Shown: piece by piece, positions 6,437-14,580 of the stretch
Numbering within the stretch: position 1 is the stretch's first letter
Layout of the letters: each line of letters opens with the position of its first letter
NCBI GenBank assembly: GCA_964401685.1
Contig: CAYNZH010000022.1
Span: 1 to 36,385, forward strand
From: DASRQK01 sp964401685
Lineage (GTDB): Bacteria > Bacteroidota > Bacteroidia > Sphingobacteriales > Sphingobacteriaceae
Direction of reading: 5' to 3'
Length of the DNA: 36,385 nt
The notes under the pieces: model-generated
Told to the model about the DNA's origin: nothing
The model's input: the letters and a program-made list of their open reading frames with translations, nothing else
The model's database searches: none
Translations under genes and position numbers: made by a program

Positions 6437-7719
6437 CGCTTAAACGCTTGATAATTCGCCGCCATGGGAACAGTGTGGCGTTTGCCCTGCCCCAACTGCG
6501 CATGTTGCGGTAGCGCAGGAATACGTGCGGCGAGTTCGGCTGGAAACACCTCTGGAAATTTACTGGGATGGGCCGTGGAAAGAGTTACCGTTGAATAGGC
6601 TCCCGGGTGATTTTCTCGATACACTTTAGCTGCTAACCAGGCAATTGCGGTGTGTGGACAGGCGATATAATTATGTTCCTGGGCTAGACTCAGCATCCCG
6701 TTCCTGGTCTGCTCGTCGGTAAAGGAAAAGGCCGAGACTTTCTCTTTGATGAAAGATCGCTCATGCTGAAACATGTCCTGGATACGGGCCCAATTACTGG
6801 GATTACCGACATCCATCGCATTTGAAATAGTTTGCACAGATGCCTTGGGGTGGAATTCCTGGCCTTCCAAATAGCGGGGAACAATGTCGTTTGCGTTGGT
6901 TGCAGCGACAAAATGCTGCACGGGTAGACCCATTTTCTGTGCGAGCAAGCCTGCGGCCAAATTCCCAAAATTGCCACTGGGAACCGAGAAAACAAGCTCT
7001 TTCATGCCCTGTGAACGCAGCTGGGCGGCGGCGAAAAAGTAATACACACTCTGAGGCAGCAATCGTGCGATATTGATGGAATTTGCCGAGGTCAAACGAA
7101 GTTTACCTTCTAACTCGGGATCACCGAATGCCTTTTTAACCAAATCCTGGCAATCATCGAAGGTTCCTTCAATTTCAATGGCCCTAATATTTTGCCCATG
7201 ACCTGTCAACTGCAACTCTTGAAGGCTACTGACCTTGCCTTTTGGATAGAGAATCGTCACTCGGGTGCCGGGAACCCCCAAAAAACCAAGAGCCACTGCG
7301 CCTCCTGTGTCGCCAGATGTTGCCACAAGAACGTCCAGCAACCTTTTTTCATCGCCTAAGTACGCCATGACCCTGCTCATAAATCTGGCCCCAAAATCTT
7401 TAAACGCAAATGAAGGCCCGTGAAACAACTCCAGAACGGCATCCGAGGAACCCAGAAATCTTAGAGGGACTGGAAAATTAAACGCGTCCTCGACGATCTT
7501 CCTTAGATCTGCTGGAGGAATTTCGTCGCCGACCACAGATTTTGCAATTTCAAATCCGATTTCGGGAAGGGAAAGCTGCTCAAGCTGGCGCAGGAATAGG
7601 GCGTCCAACTTCGGAATTCTTTCAGGCATATAAAGCCCCAAATCCGCGGGAAGGCTGTGAAATACCGCATGCTTAAAACTCACCAAATGACTACGATTTT
7701 TGGTACTATAATATTTCAT
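6421..7719 (-). CDS. thrC: Threonine synthase
   Basis: Converts O-phospho-L-homoserine to L-threonine with pyridoxal phosphate, the last step of the pathway. The 432-aa protein has the PLP-lysine motif HGPSFAFKDFGARF (Lys107), SGDTGGAVALGF and the phosphate-binding region SVPSGNFGN. I use the ATG at 7719 (MKYYSTKNRSH), which begins where family members begin. The frame continues upstream into thrB without homology. The start lies inside the 3' end of thrB (14-nt overlap), so translation is probably coupled. Last gene of thrA-thrB-thrC. Confidence 0.95.
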   Translation of the reverse strand: MKYYSTKNRSHLVSFKHAVFHSLPADLGLYMPERIPKLDALFLRQLEQLSLPEIGFEIAKSVVGDEIPPADLRKIVEDAFNFPVPLRFLGSSDAVLELFHGPSFAFKDFGARFMSRVMAYLGDEKRLLDVLVATSGDTGGAVALGFLGVPGTRVTILYPKGKVSSLQELQLTGHGQNIRAIEIEGTFDDCQDLVKKAFGDPELEGKLRLTSANSINIARLLPQSVYYFFAAAQLRSQGMKELVFSVPSGNFGNLAAGLLAQKMGLPVQHFVAATNANDIVPRYLEGQEFHPKASVQTISNAMDVGNPSNWARIQDMFQHERSFIKEKVSAFSFTDEQTRNGMLSLAQEHNYIACPHTAIAWLAAKVYRENHPGAYSTVTLSTAHPSKFPEVFPAELAARIPALPQHAQLGQGKRHTVPMAANYQAFKRYLLD

Positions 7720-8662
7720 AAGGTCCTTGAGTGTTGATTTTTGATAAATACGATGAACTTTGAACTGAAAATTGTTCCAGATGGATATTTTGGGCGTCCA
7801 GAATAGACTGCGCAGTAGACCTGGATCGGGCAAATGAGAAAACGGAAGGACCGGAACCAGAAATACCGAAACCCAGCGCACCTTTTTCAAGCGCCAGCTG
7901 CTTCAGGGCAGAAAATTCTGGAATCATAAGGGATCTCACCGGTTCGGCAACCAAATCCTGCATGCTCCTGCCCAGCAAATCGTAGTCCCGGGAATAAAGC
8001 GCCGCCACCAAACCGGCCACATTTCCCCATTGCTGGACGGCATGTTTCAATGGAATCTGTTGCTTGATCATTTTTCTGGCCTCGCTCGTGGGTACATTGA
8101 CGTGCGGATAAAGGACAGCAACATACAGATCATCGGGTACGGGCAGCGAAACCACATCTAAAGGCTCATAGCTTCGGATCAGGGTGATGCCTCCCAGCAA
8201 AGATGGAGCGACATTATCCGCATGTGCATCTCCGCAGGCCATCGCCTCACCCTGCATGGCAAAAGGCAATAATTCTGGAGCGGTCAGCGGACTACCAAGG
8301 AGTAGGTTGGCAGCAAACACACCGGCAACTGCGCTGGCAGCGCTGGATCCCAGACCACTTCCTATGGGCATCATCTTGTGCAAAGTGATTTCTAGACCCA
8401 TATCGTTAATCCCCAAATGATCAAGAAAAGCTTGAATACTCACGCTCACCGTGTTTTTCGAAGGGGAGGTAGAGAGTTTCCCGTCGTCACCGATGATCTC
8501 ACGAATATGGAGCCCGGTCTTTTCAGTTCGCTGAAGATGAACTTTGTCTCCTGGCTCATCGAGCGCAAGGCCAAGAATATCAAAGCCGCAGACCAGATTT
8601 GCAACGGTCGCCGGTGCGAAAACACTCACCCTTTCTCGGAATTTGTTCTGATTTAATGCCAT
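7706..8662 (-). CDS. thrB: Homoserine kinase
   Basis: Phosphorylates homoserine for threonine synthase. The 318-aa GHMP-family kinase carries the ATP-binding loop PIGSGLGSSAASAVAG (about residues 99-114), an N-terminal FAPATVANLVCGFDILGLAL and the C-terminal GFGISGSGPSVFSFA. Length is normal. It starts 12 nt after thrA and overlaps thrC by 14 nt, so the three genes form a tight operon. Confidence 0.96.
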   Translation of the reverse strand: MALNQNKFRERVSVFAPATVANLVCGFDILGLALDEPGDKVHLQRTEKTGLHIREIIGDDGKLSTSPSKNTVSVSIQAFLDHLGINDMGLEITLHKMMPIGSGLGSSAASAVAGVFAANLLLGSPLTAPELLPFAMQGEAMACGDAHADNVAPSLLGGITLIRSYEPLDVVSLPVPDDLYVAVLYPHVNVPTSEARKMIKQQIPLKHAVQQWGNVAGLVAALYSRDYDLLGRSMQDLVAEPVRSLMIPEFSALKQLALEKGALGFGISGSGPSVFSFARSRSTAQSILDAQNIHLEQFSVQSSSYLSKINTQGPYEIL

Positions 8663-8674
8663 ATTTTTTGTCGT

Positions 8675-11158
8675 TTAGACTCGCTTACTAAGGCTAAGAA
8701 CGTTTGCAAACACACCCGCAGCAGTCACTTCAGCGCCAGCGCCAGGTCCCTTAATCACCAGAGGGGTTTCGCTGTAGCGAGTGCTTTGTATAGAAATGAT
8801 GTTATCACTTCCTGACAGCGCATAGAAAGGATGCGTGTTGTCCACGATTTGCAAAGAAATGCTCATATGCCCATTTTCCAAGGTGCCAATATAGCGCAAT
8901 ACGCCGTTTTGTTTTGCGGCTTTATTCTTTAATTCTTCAAAGTATCGGTCATGTTCGCGCAATGCGCGGTAAAAGTCCGCTACGCTTTCTGCCTCCAGAC
9001 ACTGCAGAGGCAAAATCGGCTCCACTTTCCCCTGGGCAAATTCCACTTCATGACCACATTCTCGAGCCAAAATAAGTATTTTTCGCATAAAATCCGTCCC
9101 ATTGAGATCATCCCTGGGGTCAGGTTCGGTGTAGCCGAGTTGTTGGGCTTGCATGACGACTTCATGAAATTTTGCCTCTCCATGGAAGTGATTAAATATA
9201 TAAGATATTGTTCCTGACAGAACAGCTTCAATCTTGAGGATCTCATCCCCCGTCTGCAGGAGCTCGTTCAATACGCTGATCACCGGAAGCCCCGCACCTA
9301 CATTGGTTTCATAAAGAAATCCAACCCTTTGTTGCGAAGCGGCCTGACGAAGTTGCCTATATTGCGCAAAGCTGCTGGAATTTGCGATCTTGTTACTCGT
9401 AACCACGTGTATTTCGTTCTTTAGTAGGGACAAATATGCATCCGACACTTCGACACTTGCTGTATTATCGATAAATACCGTGTTGGTCAGGTTATGATTT
9501 TTCATGCGGCGCAAAAATTCCTGCAGATTAGAGGCCTCGCCATCCTCAGTCAACACTTTTCCCACTTCCAACGGCAGTATACCATGGGGATTGAAATGCA
9601 TCTTCCGACTATTTCCGACTCCGACCAATCTGAGATCGATGCCCTGAGTCTTGCAAAGATATTCTTGCTGCTTGGCGATTTGCCTGAAAAAGGCACTTCC
9701 TATATTACCCGTACCCAAGGCGAAGAGGTGAATTACTCTATTTACGCTAGAGGAATCTGTGCTTTGGGTACGCACTCTTGAGAAAAACGCATGATGCACA
9801 GCATTCAAGGCGCGGTGAAGTTCGGATCGCTGGATGATGACGGAAATATTGTACTCTGAGGAACCCTGTGCGATTGCCCTTACATTGATTTTATTTTCCC
9901 CGAGTGCTTGAAAAAATTTTCCCGCCATGCCTGGGGTTTTCTTCATGTTTTCACCGACTATTGCAAGCACTGAGAGGTCGTTTTCCAGATGAGGCTGGTG
10001 CAATTTTTCGGCGTTTATCTCTAGTTCAAAGGCCGAATTGATTGCCGAAAGTGCTCGTTGGGCATCCGCTGGGTCCAAAGCCACGGTGATACTGTGCTCG
10101 GAAGATCCCTGAGTAATCATAACTATGCTGATTTTCTCCTGGCAAAACAGAGAAAACAATCTCCCGCTGAAACCGGCCTCACCGACCATGCCACTGCCGG
10201 CTAAGTGTATTATGCTGATCTTATCTATGGAAGAAATGCCCCGGATAGGATGTGGGCTGCGTTTCGCTTCGAATTTTATAAAAGTCCCTTCAAAATCAGG
10301 ATTAAAGGTGTTTCGGATCACGATGGGAATTTTCTCGCGGAAGGCAGGAATCATCGTTGGCGGGTAAATCACCTTGGTTCCGAAATAGGACAGCTCCATG
10401 GCCTCAGTGTAGGAAAGCTCTTCAAGCGAAAAGGCCGGGCCGACCAGGCGAGGATCGGCTGTTAGCATACCATCCACATCGGTCCATATTTCTATCAGCT
10501 CCGCGTGCAATGCAGAAGCGATCAGCGCTGCCGAATAATCGGAACCTCCCCGGCCTAGTGTCGTGGTGCAACCCTGCGCGTCGGCACCAATAAAGCCGGT
10601 GACAAAACACACAGTGCTTTGAAGCGGTTCAAAGTATTTCTGGATAAGCTCATCACTAATCCCTTGATGAACACGAGCATGGCCAAAACGACTATCCGTC
10701 CTAATGATCTGTCGGGCATCCACAAACTGTGCATTCGGAATGACGGTCCGGGCGATTTGGCTCATCATAAAGGCAGAACATTGTTCGCCAAAGCTCATAA
10801 GCAAATCGCGGCTTCTGGGACTCAGTTCCCTGAGCTGTTGGACTCCCTTGAGAACATTTTCCAACTCCTGAAAAAGTAATTTTAGCGGCATCAAGGCGCT
10901 GTTTTGCTGGGAAAGCGGGATCAGGGATTTAATCACTTGGAAATGCCTGTTTTCCATGTTTTCCAGCGCAGCTGAGAAATCCTGTTGGTCAACGGCAAGA
11001 TCCGCCATTTCGAGGATCAGATTGGTCACCCCGCCCATCGCGGAAAGCACCACAATTTGTTCCTCTCCCGAATCGTAACCTTGTTTAACAATTTCCAAGA
11101 CGGCTGCGATGCTCTCGACTGTGCCAACCGATGTGCCTCCAAACTTTAATACTTTCAT
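8675..11158 (-). CDS. thrA: Bifunctional aspartokinase / homoserine dehydrogenase
   Basis: Catalyses the first and third steps of the aspartate pathway to threonine: aspartate to aspartyl-phosphate, and aspartate semialdehyde to homoserine. The 827-aa protein, of usual length, has an N-terminal aspartokinase domain (KFGGTSVGTVE at the start; TLGRGGSDYSAAL further on), central ACT-type segments (VMITQGSSEHSITVAL and VRAIAQGSSEYNISVII) that in relatives bind threonine, and a C-terminal homoserine dehydrogenase with the NAD(P) loop ALGTGNIGSAF. The start is the ATG at 11158 (MKVLKFGGTSV). A longer frame reaches 11236 but crosses the attenuator hairpin and is rejected. The gene lies behind an Ile/Thr-rich leader peptide and an intrinsic terminator, indicating transcription attenuation on top of feedback inhibition. 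Confidence 0.97.
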   Translation of the reverse strand: MKVLKFGGTSVGTVESIAAVLEIVKQGYDSGEEQIVVLSAMGGVTNLILEMADLAVDQQDFSAALENMENRHFQVIKSLIPLSQQNSALMPLKLLFQELENVLKGVQQLRELSPRSRDLLMSFGEQCSAFMMSQIARTVIPNAQFVDARQIIRTDSRFGHARVHQGISDELIQKYFEPLQSTVCFVTGFIGADAQGCTTTLGRGGSDYSAALIASALHAELIEIWTDVDGMLTADPRLVGPAFSLEELSYTEAMELSYFGTKVIYPPTMIPAFREKIPIVIRNTFNPDFEGTFIKFEAKRSPHPIRGISSIDKISIIHLAGSGMVGEAGFSGRLFSLFCQEKISIVMITQGSSEHSITVALDPADAQRALSAINSAFELEINAEKLHQPHLENDLSVLAIVGENMKKTPGMAGKFFQALGENKINVRAIAQGSSEYNISVIIQRSELHRALNAVHHAFFSRVRTQSTDSSSVNRVIHLFALGTGNIGSAFFRQIAKQQEYLCKTQGIDLRLVGVGNSRKMHFNPHGILPLEVGKVLTEDGEASNLQEFLRRMKNHNLTNTVFIDNTASVEVSDAYLSLLKNEIHVVTSNKIANSSSFAQYRQLRQAASQQRVGFLYETNVGAGLPVISVLNELLQTGDEILKIEAVLSGTISYIFNHFHGEAKFHEVVMQAQQLGYTEPDPRDDLNGTDFMRKILILARECGHEVEFAQGKVEPILPLQCLEAESVADFYRALREHDRYFEELKNKAAKQNGVLRYIGTLENGHMSISLQIVDNTHPFYALSGSDNIISIQSTRYSETPLVIKGPGAGAEVTAAGVFANVLSLSKRV

Positions 11159-11169
11159 GTTTTTTTGAC

Positions 11170-11205
11170 AAAAAAAAAGCCTTCCTCTGCGGGAGGAAGG
11201 CTTTT
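11170..11205 (-). terminator. Attenuator terminator of the thr operon
   Basis: On the minus strand a perfect 13-bp stem (arms 11193-11205 and 11175-11187, core GCCTTCCTC/GAGGAAGGC) with a 5-nt loop is followed by an unbroken T-run (nine T from 11178 to 11170, partly shared with the stem base). It ends 11 nt before the thrA start, so termination here would shut off thrABC. The 5' arm can instead pair with GGAGGAAGG at 11243-11251 inside the leader-peptide gene. Confidence 0.9.
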
Positions 11206-11228
11206 CGTGAATATTTAAGGTCAAACAT

Positions 11229-11306
11229 TTACACATCGAGTCCCTTCCTCCGGAAAATCCCGGTGGACATAATGGACGTAATGATGATGTTGTTATTAAA
11301 TGTCAT
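11229..11306 (-). CDS. thr operon leader peptide
   Basis: A 25-codon reading frame starting MTFNNNIIITSIMSTG and ending at a TAA. It holds a run of Ile-Ile-Ile-Thr-Ser-Ile codons, and five Ile plus three Thr overall, the two amino acids that report on threonine supply and that also enrich the enterobacterial thr leader peptide. Its 3' half encodes two RNA segments: TCCACCGG (11260-11267) can fold with CCGGAGGA (11246-11253), and GGAGGAAGG (11243-11251) is the exact complement of the terminator's 5' arm. Ribosome stalling at the Ile/Thr codons would mask the first segment and favour the antiterminator. Too short for ordinary gene callers. Named by function because the E. coli counterpart (thrL) is not shown to be homologous. 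Confidence 0.8.
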   Translation of the reverse strand: MTFNNNIIITSIMSTGIFRRKGLDV

Positions 11307-11327
11307 AATTTTTTAAATTCTTGCTAG

Positions 11328-11357
11328 CAAAGGAACATATATTTTTTGTAAAACCAA
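11328..11357 (-). promoter_or_regulatory. Promoter of the thr operon leader
   Basis: On the minus strand a -33 TTG (11357-11355), a 19-bp spacer and TTCCTTTG (11335-11328), seven of eight matches to TAnnTTTG. Transcription would begin near 11323, about 17 nt before the leader-peptide ATG. Confidence 0.55.
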
Positions 11358-11426
11358 AGCGAATACCTGAATTTATTGACAAATTTATAAAAATCACTTT
11401 TTATAGGAAGAATAGAATTATATTTT

Positions 11427-11434
11427 TATATTTG
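11427..11434 (+). promoter_or_regulatory. -7 promoter element of the NlpC/P60 gene
   Basis: TATATTTG matches TAnnTTTG exactly and gives a leader of about 60 nt. The leader can form a nested hairpin (CACGT 11435-11439 with ACGTG 11476-11480, and TGCCA 11440-11444 with TGGCA 11463-11467). Confidence 0.5.
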
Positions 11435-11461
11435 CACGTTGCCAAAAAAACAAGTTTGTTG

Positions 11462-11497
11462 ATGGCAGCGATACCACGTGTCAAAAAAACAGTTTGA
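11462..11497 (+). other. Possible 11-codon upstream ORF in the NlpC/P60 leader
   Basis: A frame starting ATG-GCA-GCG and ending in a TGA whose last base is the first base of the NlpC/P60 start codon (TGATG). The region around its start (CAAAAAAACAAGTTTGTTGATG) is partly repeated at the real start (CAAAAAAACAGTTTGATG). It may couple translation, or may be a chance product of that imperfect repeat. Confidence 0.25.
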
Positions 11498-12072
11498 TGA
11501 AAAAAATAATGTGTTTTTTTGCGTTACTGTCCTGTTCGGTGATCGGGGCTAACGCTCAAACCTTGGCTAATCAGCCGAAAACTGAGGATCCAGACAACTT
11601 GGCAAAGGAGTATTTCTCTCAGGTCATGGATGTTGCTATCTCCGCGACAACAAATACTAAATTGTATCAGTTTATCTACGAATGGATAGGAACTCCCTAC
11701 CGTCTAGGAGGAACAACAAAAAAAGGTGTAGATTGTTCTAAATTTGCGTACGAATTGTACGACAAAGTGTTCAATACGACCCTTGGCTACAATAGCAGGC
11801 ATATCTATACGCAGGTCGAATCAGTAAAAAAAGAGGACCTCAGGCCCGGTGATCTGGTTTTCTTTAAAATTCGTAGCCGCAATATCACGCATGTTGGTGT
11901 GTATATGGGCGAAAACAAATTTGCTCATGCTTCATCCAGTCGCGGAGTGATGATCAGCAATTTGACTGAGGCCTATTGGAAAAGATATTACTTCGATGGA
12001 GGACGCATGCTTTCAGCACAATACGTCGAAGAATTGCCGGAATTGAAACCCCCGGTCGTCAGTTTGTTTTAG
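11497..12072 (+). CDS. Secreted NlpC/P60 cell-wall peptidase
   Basis: A papain-like gamma-D-glutamyl peptidase that cuts peptidoglycan stem peptides. The 191-aa protein has a signal peptide (1-20, cleavage about at ANA-Q) and a C-terminal NlpC/P60 domain (about 55-175). The expected catalytic residues are Cys80 in GVDCSKFAYEL, His132 in ITHVGVYMG and His144 in FAHASSSRG. The start is the ATG at 11497. A TTG one codon earlier is unneeded. There are no SH3 or LysM binding domains, so it is the minimal form, of the Spr/MepS type. It is followed by a PyrR-like gene 50 nt away on the same strand. Confidence 0.92.
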   Translation: MKKIMCFFALLSCSVIGANAQTLANQPKTEDPDNLAKEYFSQVMDVAISATTNTKLYQFIYEWIGTPYRLGGTTKKGVDCSKFAYELYDKVFNTTLGYNSRHIYTQVESVKKEDLRPGDLVFFKIRSRNITHVGVYMGENKFAHASSSRGVMISNLTEAYWKRYYFDGGRMLSAQYVEELPELKPPVVSLF

Positions 12073-12091
12073 GAAGGCGCAAATTTTTCTT

Positions 12092-12099
12092 TATCTTTA
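12092..12099 (+). promoter_or_regulatory. Possible -7 element before the phosphoribosyltransferase gene
   Basis: TATCTTTA differs from TAnnTTTG only at the last base and lies 23 nt before the ATG. It may give the phosphoribosyltransferase gene its own promoter. Confidence 0.35.
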
Positions 12100-12122
12100 C
12101 ACCAAGTCAAGAGAAAGAACGC

Positions 12123-12796
12123 ATGGCCGAAAAAAGCATATTGATCATCGATCAAGTCCAGATAAATAAAAAAATCATTCGATTAGCCTATCAAATTCTC
12201 GAAGATCACTTCGAGGAGGAAGTTTTGGTTCTTGTTGGCATCGCTGACCGGGGCTATGCGCTGGCAGGAAGGCTGAAAGAGCAATTGGNNNNNNNNNNNN
12301 NNNNNNNNNNNNNNNNNNNNNNNNNNNNNNNNNNNNNNNNNNNNNNNNNNNNNNNNNNNNNNNNNNNNNNNNNNNNNNNNNNNNNNNNGTTGGCATCGCT
12401 GACCGGGGCTATGCGCTGGCAGGAAGGCTGAAAGAGCAATTGGAAAAAATTGCACCATCCAAGGAATTTCTCCTCGTCAAGGTAAGCATTCACAAAACAG
12501 GTAGCGCGCTTGCGTCAACGCTGGATACACCCATTTCCCAATTGGAACACAAAGCCATCTTACTGGTAGACGATGTTTTGAATAGTGGGAAAACGCTCAC
12601 CTATGGAGTTGGCACATTCCTAAACATTCCGCTGAAGAAGATGCGCACTGCGGTTCTTATAGACAGGAGTCATCATCAATTCCCGATTTCTACAGATTTT
12701 TACGGACTGAAACTCGCGACTACTCTTAGAGAACACGTTCTGGTTCAACTGAGAGAAACGGATGAGGTTGAGGAAGACTCCGCCTGGCTTTCCTAG
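12123..12796 (+). CDS. PyrR-like phosphoribosyltransferase, split by a false assembly gap
   Basis: A type I phosphoribosyltransferase. The PRPP-binding loop is visible as KAILLVDDVLNSGKTL, and an earlier VLVGIADRGYALAGRL matches the PPi-loop region. As printed the frame is broken by 100 N. The 55 bases before the gap (12234-12288) are repeated exactly after it (12389-12443), and removing the gap and one copy restores a single frame: 12123-12288 joined to 12444-12796, 172 aa plus stop, normal for the PyrR family. The protein should be read as intact. Its YRDDL-type region, usual in true PyrR, is not seen (KVSIHKTGS stands there), so substrate and any RNA-binding role are open. An automatic caller would report a false truncated gene near 12440. 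Confidence 0.85.
12234..12443. repeat. Assembly artefact: 55-bp exact duplication flanking 100 N
   Basis: Bases 12234-12288 and 12389-12443 are identical over 55 nt and flank an N-run of exactly 100 (12289-12388). Fifty-five is a common de Bruijn k-mer size, so two contigs overlapping by one k-mer were scaffolded without being merged. Deleting 155 nt restores the reading frame. Confidence 0.9.
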
Positions 12797-12825
12797 CCTC
12801 TTTTCTCAGTCCGCTTCGTCCCGTG

Positions 12826-14262
12826 TTAGAACGTGGCTATCTTGAGCTTCATACCGGGTTTGATTTGATTACTGGTCAGGCCATTAGCTGCTTTGATTTT
12901 CGATACTGTCGCACCCGTGTGCTTTTGAGCAATTCCGGACAGCGTATCGCCTTTCTTTACGATGTAAATGTCCGCAACTTCGGACTTTTCCGCCACCCCT
13001 CCCTTTATGAGTAGCTTTTGGCCAGGCACGATCAGGTTTGTCCGCAGGTTATTCCAACTTTTAAGGTCTTGCACCGTCACCCCATAGTCAACTGCTATCT
13101 TTCCGAGATTTTCACCTCGTTTGACTCTATGATGTGCATCCTCGCTTAGGGTTGGCTGGATATCGCTTTCGTTCATAGAAGCAAAATGGTGGGTCATCTG
13201 TGGATCGGGGCTTTCGTGAAGCACTACATATAGGCTTTCGTAAAACTCAGGATTGACCTGAGGTAGTACCAATCTTTTCGGCGTCGCCGCGGAGCCGTTT
13301 ACAATATTTCTTTTATATCCGGGGTTGAGTTTCTGGATAAGCGTTTCCTCCACCTGAAGAACGTTGGCAACCATGGAAAAAGGAATATTTTGCTGAACAT
13401 TGACAATTTCCACATGCGCGGGAAGGTTGGATTCCACAGGAAAAATCCCGTGTTCTTCATGGTATTCCAGCATGTAAGTCATCGCAATAAACGCGGGAAT
13501 GTAATTGCGTGTTTCCTTGGGAAGATACTGGATAATGTCCCAGTAACCGGGATTTTCCAATCCCGATCTGCGAATGGCCTTCATCACGTTGCCCGGGCCG
13601 CAGTTGTAAGCGGCAATCGCAAGTAGCCAATCATCAAACTGCTCATGAATTTGCCTCAGATAATTAGCTGCGGCATAGCTGGAAGCGATGGGATCCTTGC
13701 GCTCGTCTACATACTTGTCCATTGTCAACCCGTAGGCTTTTGCGGTCGCAAACATAAATTGCCAGGGCCCTGTAGCCCCCATCCTGGATACCGCATGGGG
13801 ATTAAGAGCAGATTCTACAATGGAAAGGTATTTAATTTCCTTAGGTACACCGATATCTTCGAAAACCCGATCGTAGATCTTGAAGTAGTATTGACCCAAT
13901 CCAAGCATCCGGGAAAGATACCCCTTGTAACGCTCGCTGCTATAGGTATCTATGTATTGCTGAACGAGTTCATTATGAATAAAGGGAATCGGCGTATCTA
14001 AGGCGCTCAATCTGGCCGATACCGATAGCGGAGGCAATGCTGGAAGTATTCTATCTTGGGAATCATCCAGATGAAAAGCGGCCGCCTCGGAAATATTATC
14101 CAGTGACTCGTATATCTGTGCTTTGGTAGAATCTGGACGTTGAACTGTGAGTTCTTTCTTGAATTTTGAAGTCGATTGAGTGGCAAACGAGGGTTTGACC
14201 GTAATACCAATTAATCCAATGAGGACCAATAAGCATACATACTTTGAAAATGTATGGTTCAT
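12826..14262 (-). CDS. MltD-like membrane-bound lytic transglycosylase with two LysM domains
   Basis: Cleaves the glycan strands of peptidoglycan. The 478-aa protein has an N-terminal hydrophobic signal or anchor (about 8-27), a GH23 transglycosylase domain (about 130-290) with catalytic Glu150 in SIVESALNPHAVSRMGATG and the AYNCGPGNVMKAI motif, and two C-terminal LysM repeats (HHRVKRGENLGKIAVDYGV and IYIVKKGDTLSGIAQKH) for glycan binding. The start is the ATG at 14262 (MNHTFSKYVC), whose signal fits. The frame extends to 14307. There is no lipobox, unlike E. coli MltD. It is downstream of tatA and envC on the same strand, with an 86-nt spacer holding a hairpin (14295-14328) but no T-run. Confidence 0.92.
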   Translation of the reverse strand: MNHTFSKYVCLLVLIGLIGITVKPSFATQSTSKFKKELTVQRPDSTKAQIYESLDNISEAAAFHLDDSQDRILPALPPLSVSARLSALDTPIPFIHNELVQQYIDTYSSERYKGYLSRMLGLGQYYFKIYDRVFEDIGVPKEIKYLSIVESALNPHAVSRMGATGPWQFMFATAKAYGLTMDKYVDERKDPIASSYAAANYLRQIHEQFDDWLLAIAAYNCGPGNVMKAIRRSGLENPGYWDIIQYLPKETRNYIPAFIAMTYMLEYHEEHGIFPVESNLPAHVEIVNVQQNIPFSMVANVLQVEETLIQKLNPGYKRNIVNGSAATPKRLVLPQVNPEFYESLYVVLHESPDPQMTHHFASMNESDIQPTLSEDAHHRVKRGENLGKIAVDYGVTVQDLKSWNNLRTNLIVPGQKLLIKGGVAEKSEVADIYIVKKGDTLSGIAQKHTGATVSKIKAANGLTSNQIKPGMKLKIATF

Positions 14263-14348
14263 TGCGTGCAATTCATTGACAATAAAATGCCGTTTAGGTA
14301 GGATCACCGCTACAATTTTCCTTACCTATGGCTAGCTAAACGAGAGAA

Positions 14349-14534
14349 CTAGTTGTTTTTCTCTTCCAATTCTTCTTTTGGCACTTCCTTCTGCCCTTCC
14401 TTAAATTCGCGAACGCCGCGACCCATTCCGCGCATGAGCTCAGGAATTTTCTTTCCACCAAAGATCAGCAAAATCGCGAAAATAATCACCAAGATCTCCG
14501 TGGTACCCAAAAACAATAGATTATAACTCAACAT
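14349..14534 (-). CDS. tatA: Sec-independent translocase component TatA/TatE
   Basis: The pore-forming subunit of the Tat system, which exports folded proteins. The 61-aa product has the family layout: one N-terminal membrane helix (LGTTEILVIIFAILLIFGGKKIPEL), the FGGKKIPEL hinge, an amphipathic helix (MRGMGRGVREFKEG) and a short charged tail. The start is the ATG at 14534. The frame reaches 14558, but that would begin on the -7 element itself. No tatC is in the window. In Bacteroidota tatA and tatC are often apart. Confidence 0.93.
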   Translation of the reverse strand: MLSYNLLFLGTTEILVIIFAILLIFGGKKIPELMRGMGRGVREFKEGQKEVPKEELEEKNN

Positions 14535-14557
14535 ATAATAAAGTATTAACGCAATCA

Positions 14558-14565
14558 CAAAGATA
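14558..14565 (-). promoter_or_regulatory. -7 promoter element of tatA
   Basis: TATCTTTG on the minus strand, an exact TAnnTTTG match, 23 nt before the tatA ATG. It separates tatA from the upstream envC operon. Confidence 0.55.
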
Positions 14566-14580
14566 GTGATTATATTTTTA

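Noticed and set aside
11131..11316. A 61-aa plus-strand frame across the thr leader region.
   Set aside because: It reads the terminator and leader backwards. The minus-strand attenuator explains the region fully.
12234..12443. Possible genuine tandem repeat or slipped duplication in the phosphoribosyltransferase gene.
   Set aside because: The match is exactly 55 nt, ends at the N-run on both sides, and removing it restores the frame, all of which fit an unmerged contig overlap.
14295..14328. Hairpin TAGGTA/TACCTA between tatA and the lytic transglycosylase gene as a terminator.
   Set aside because: The stem has a bulge and there is no T-run after it on the transcribed strand.
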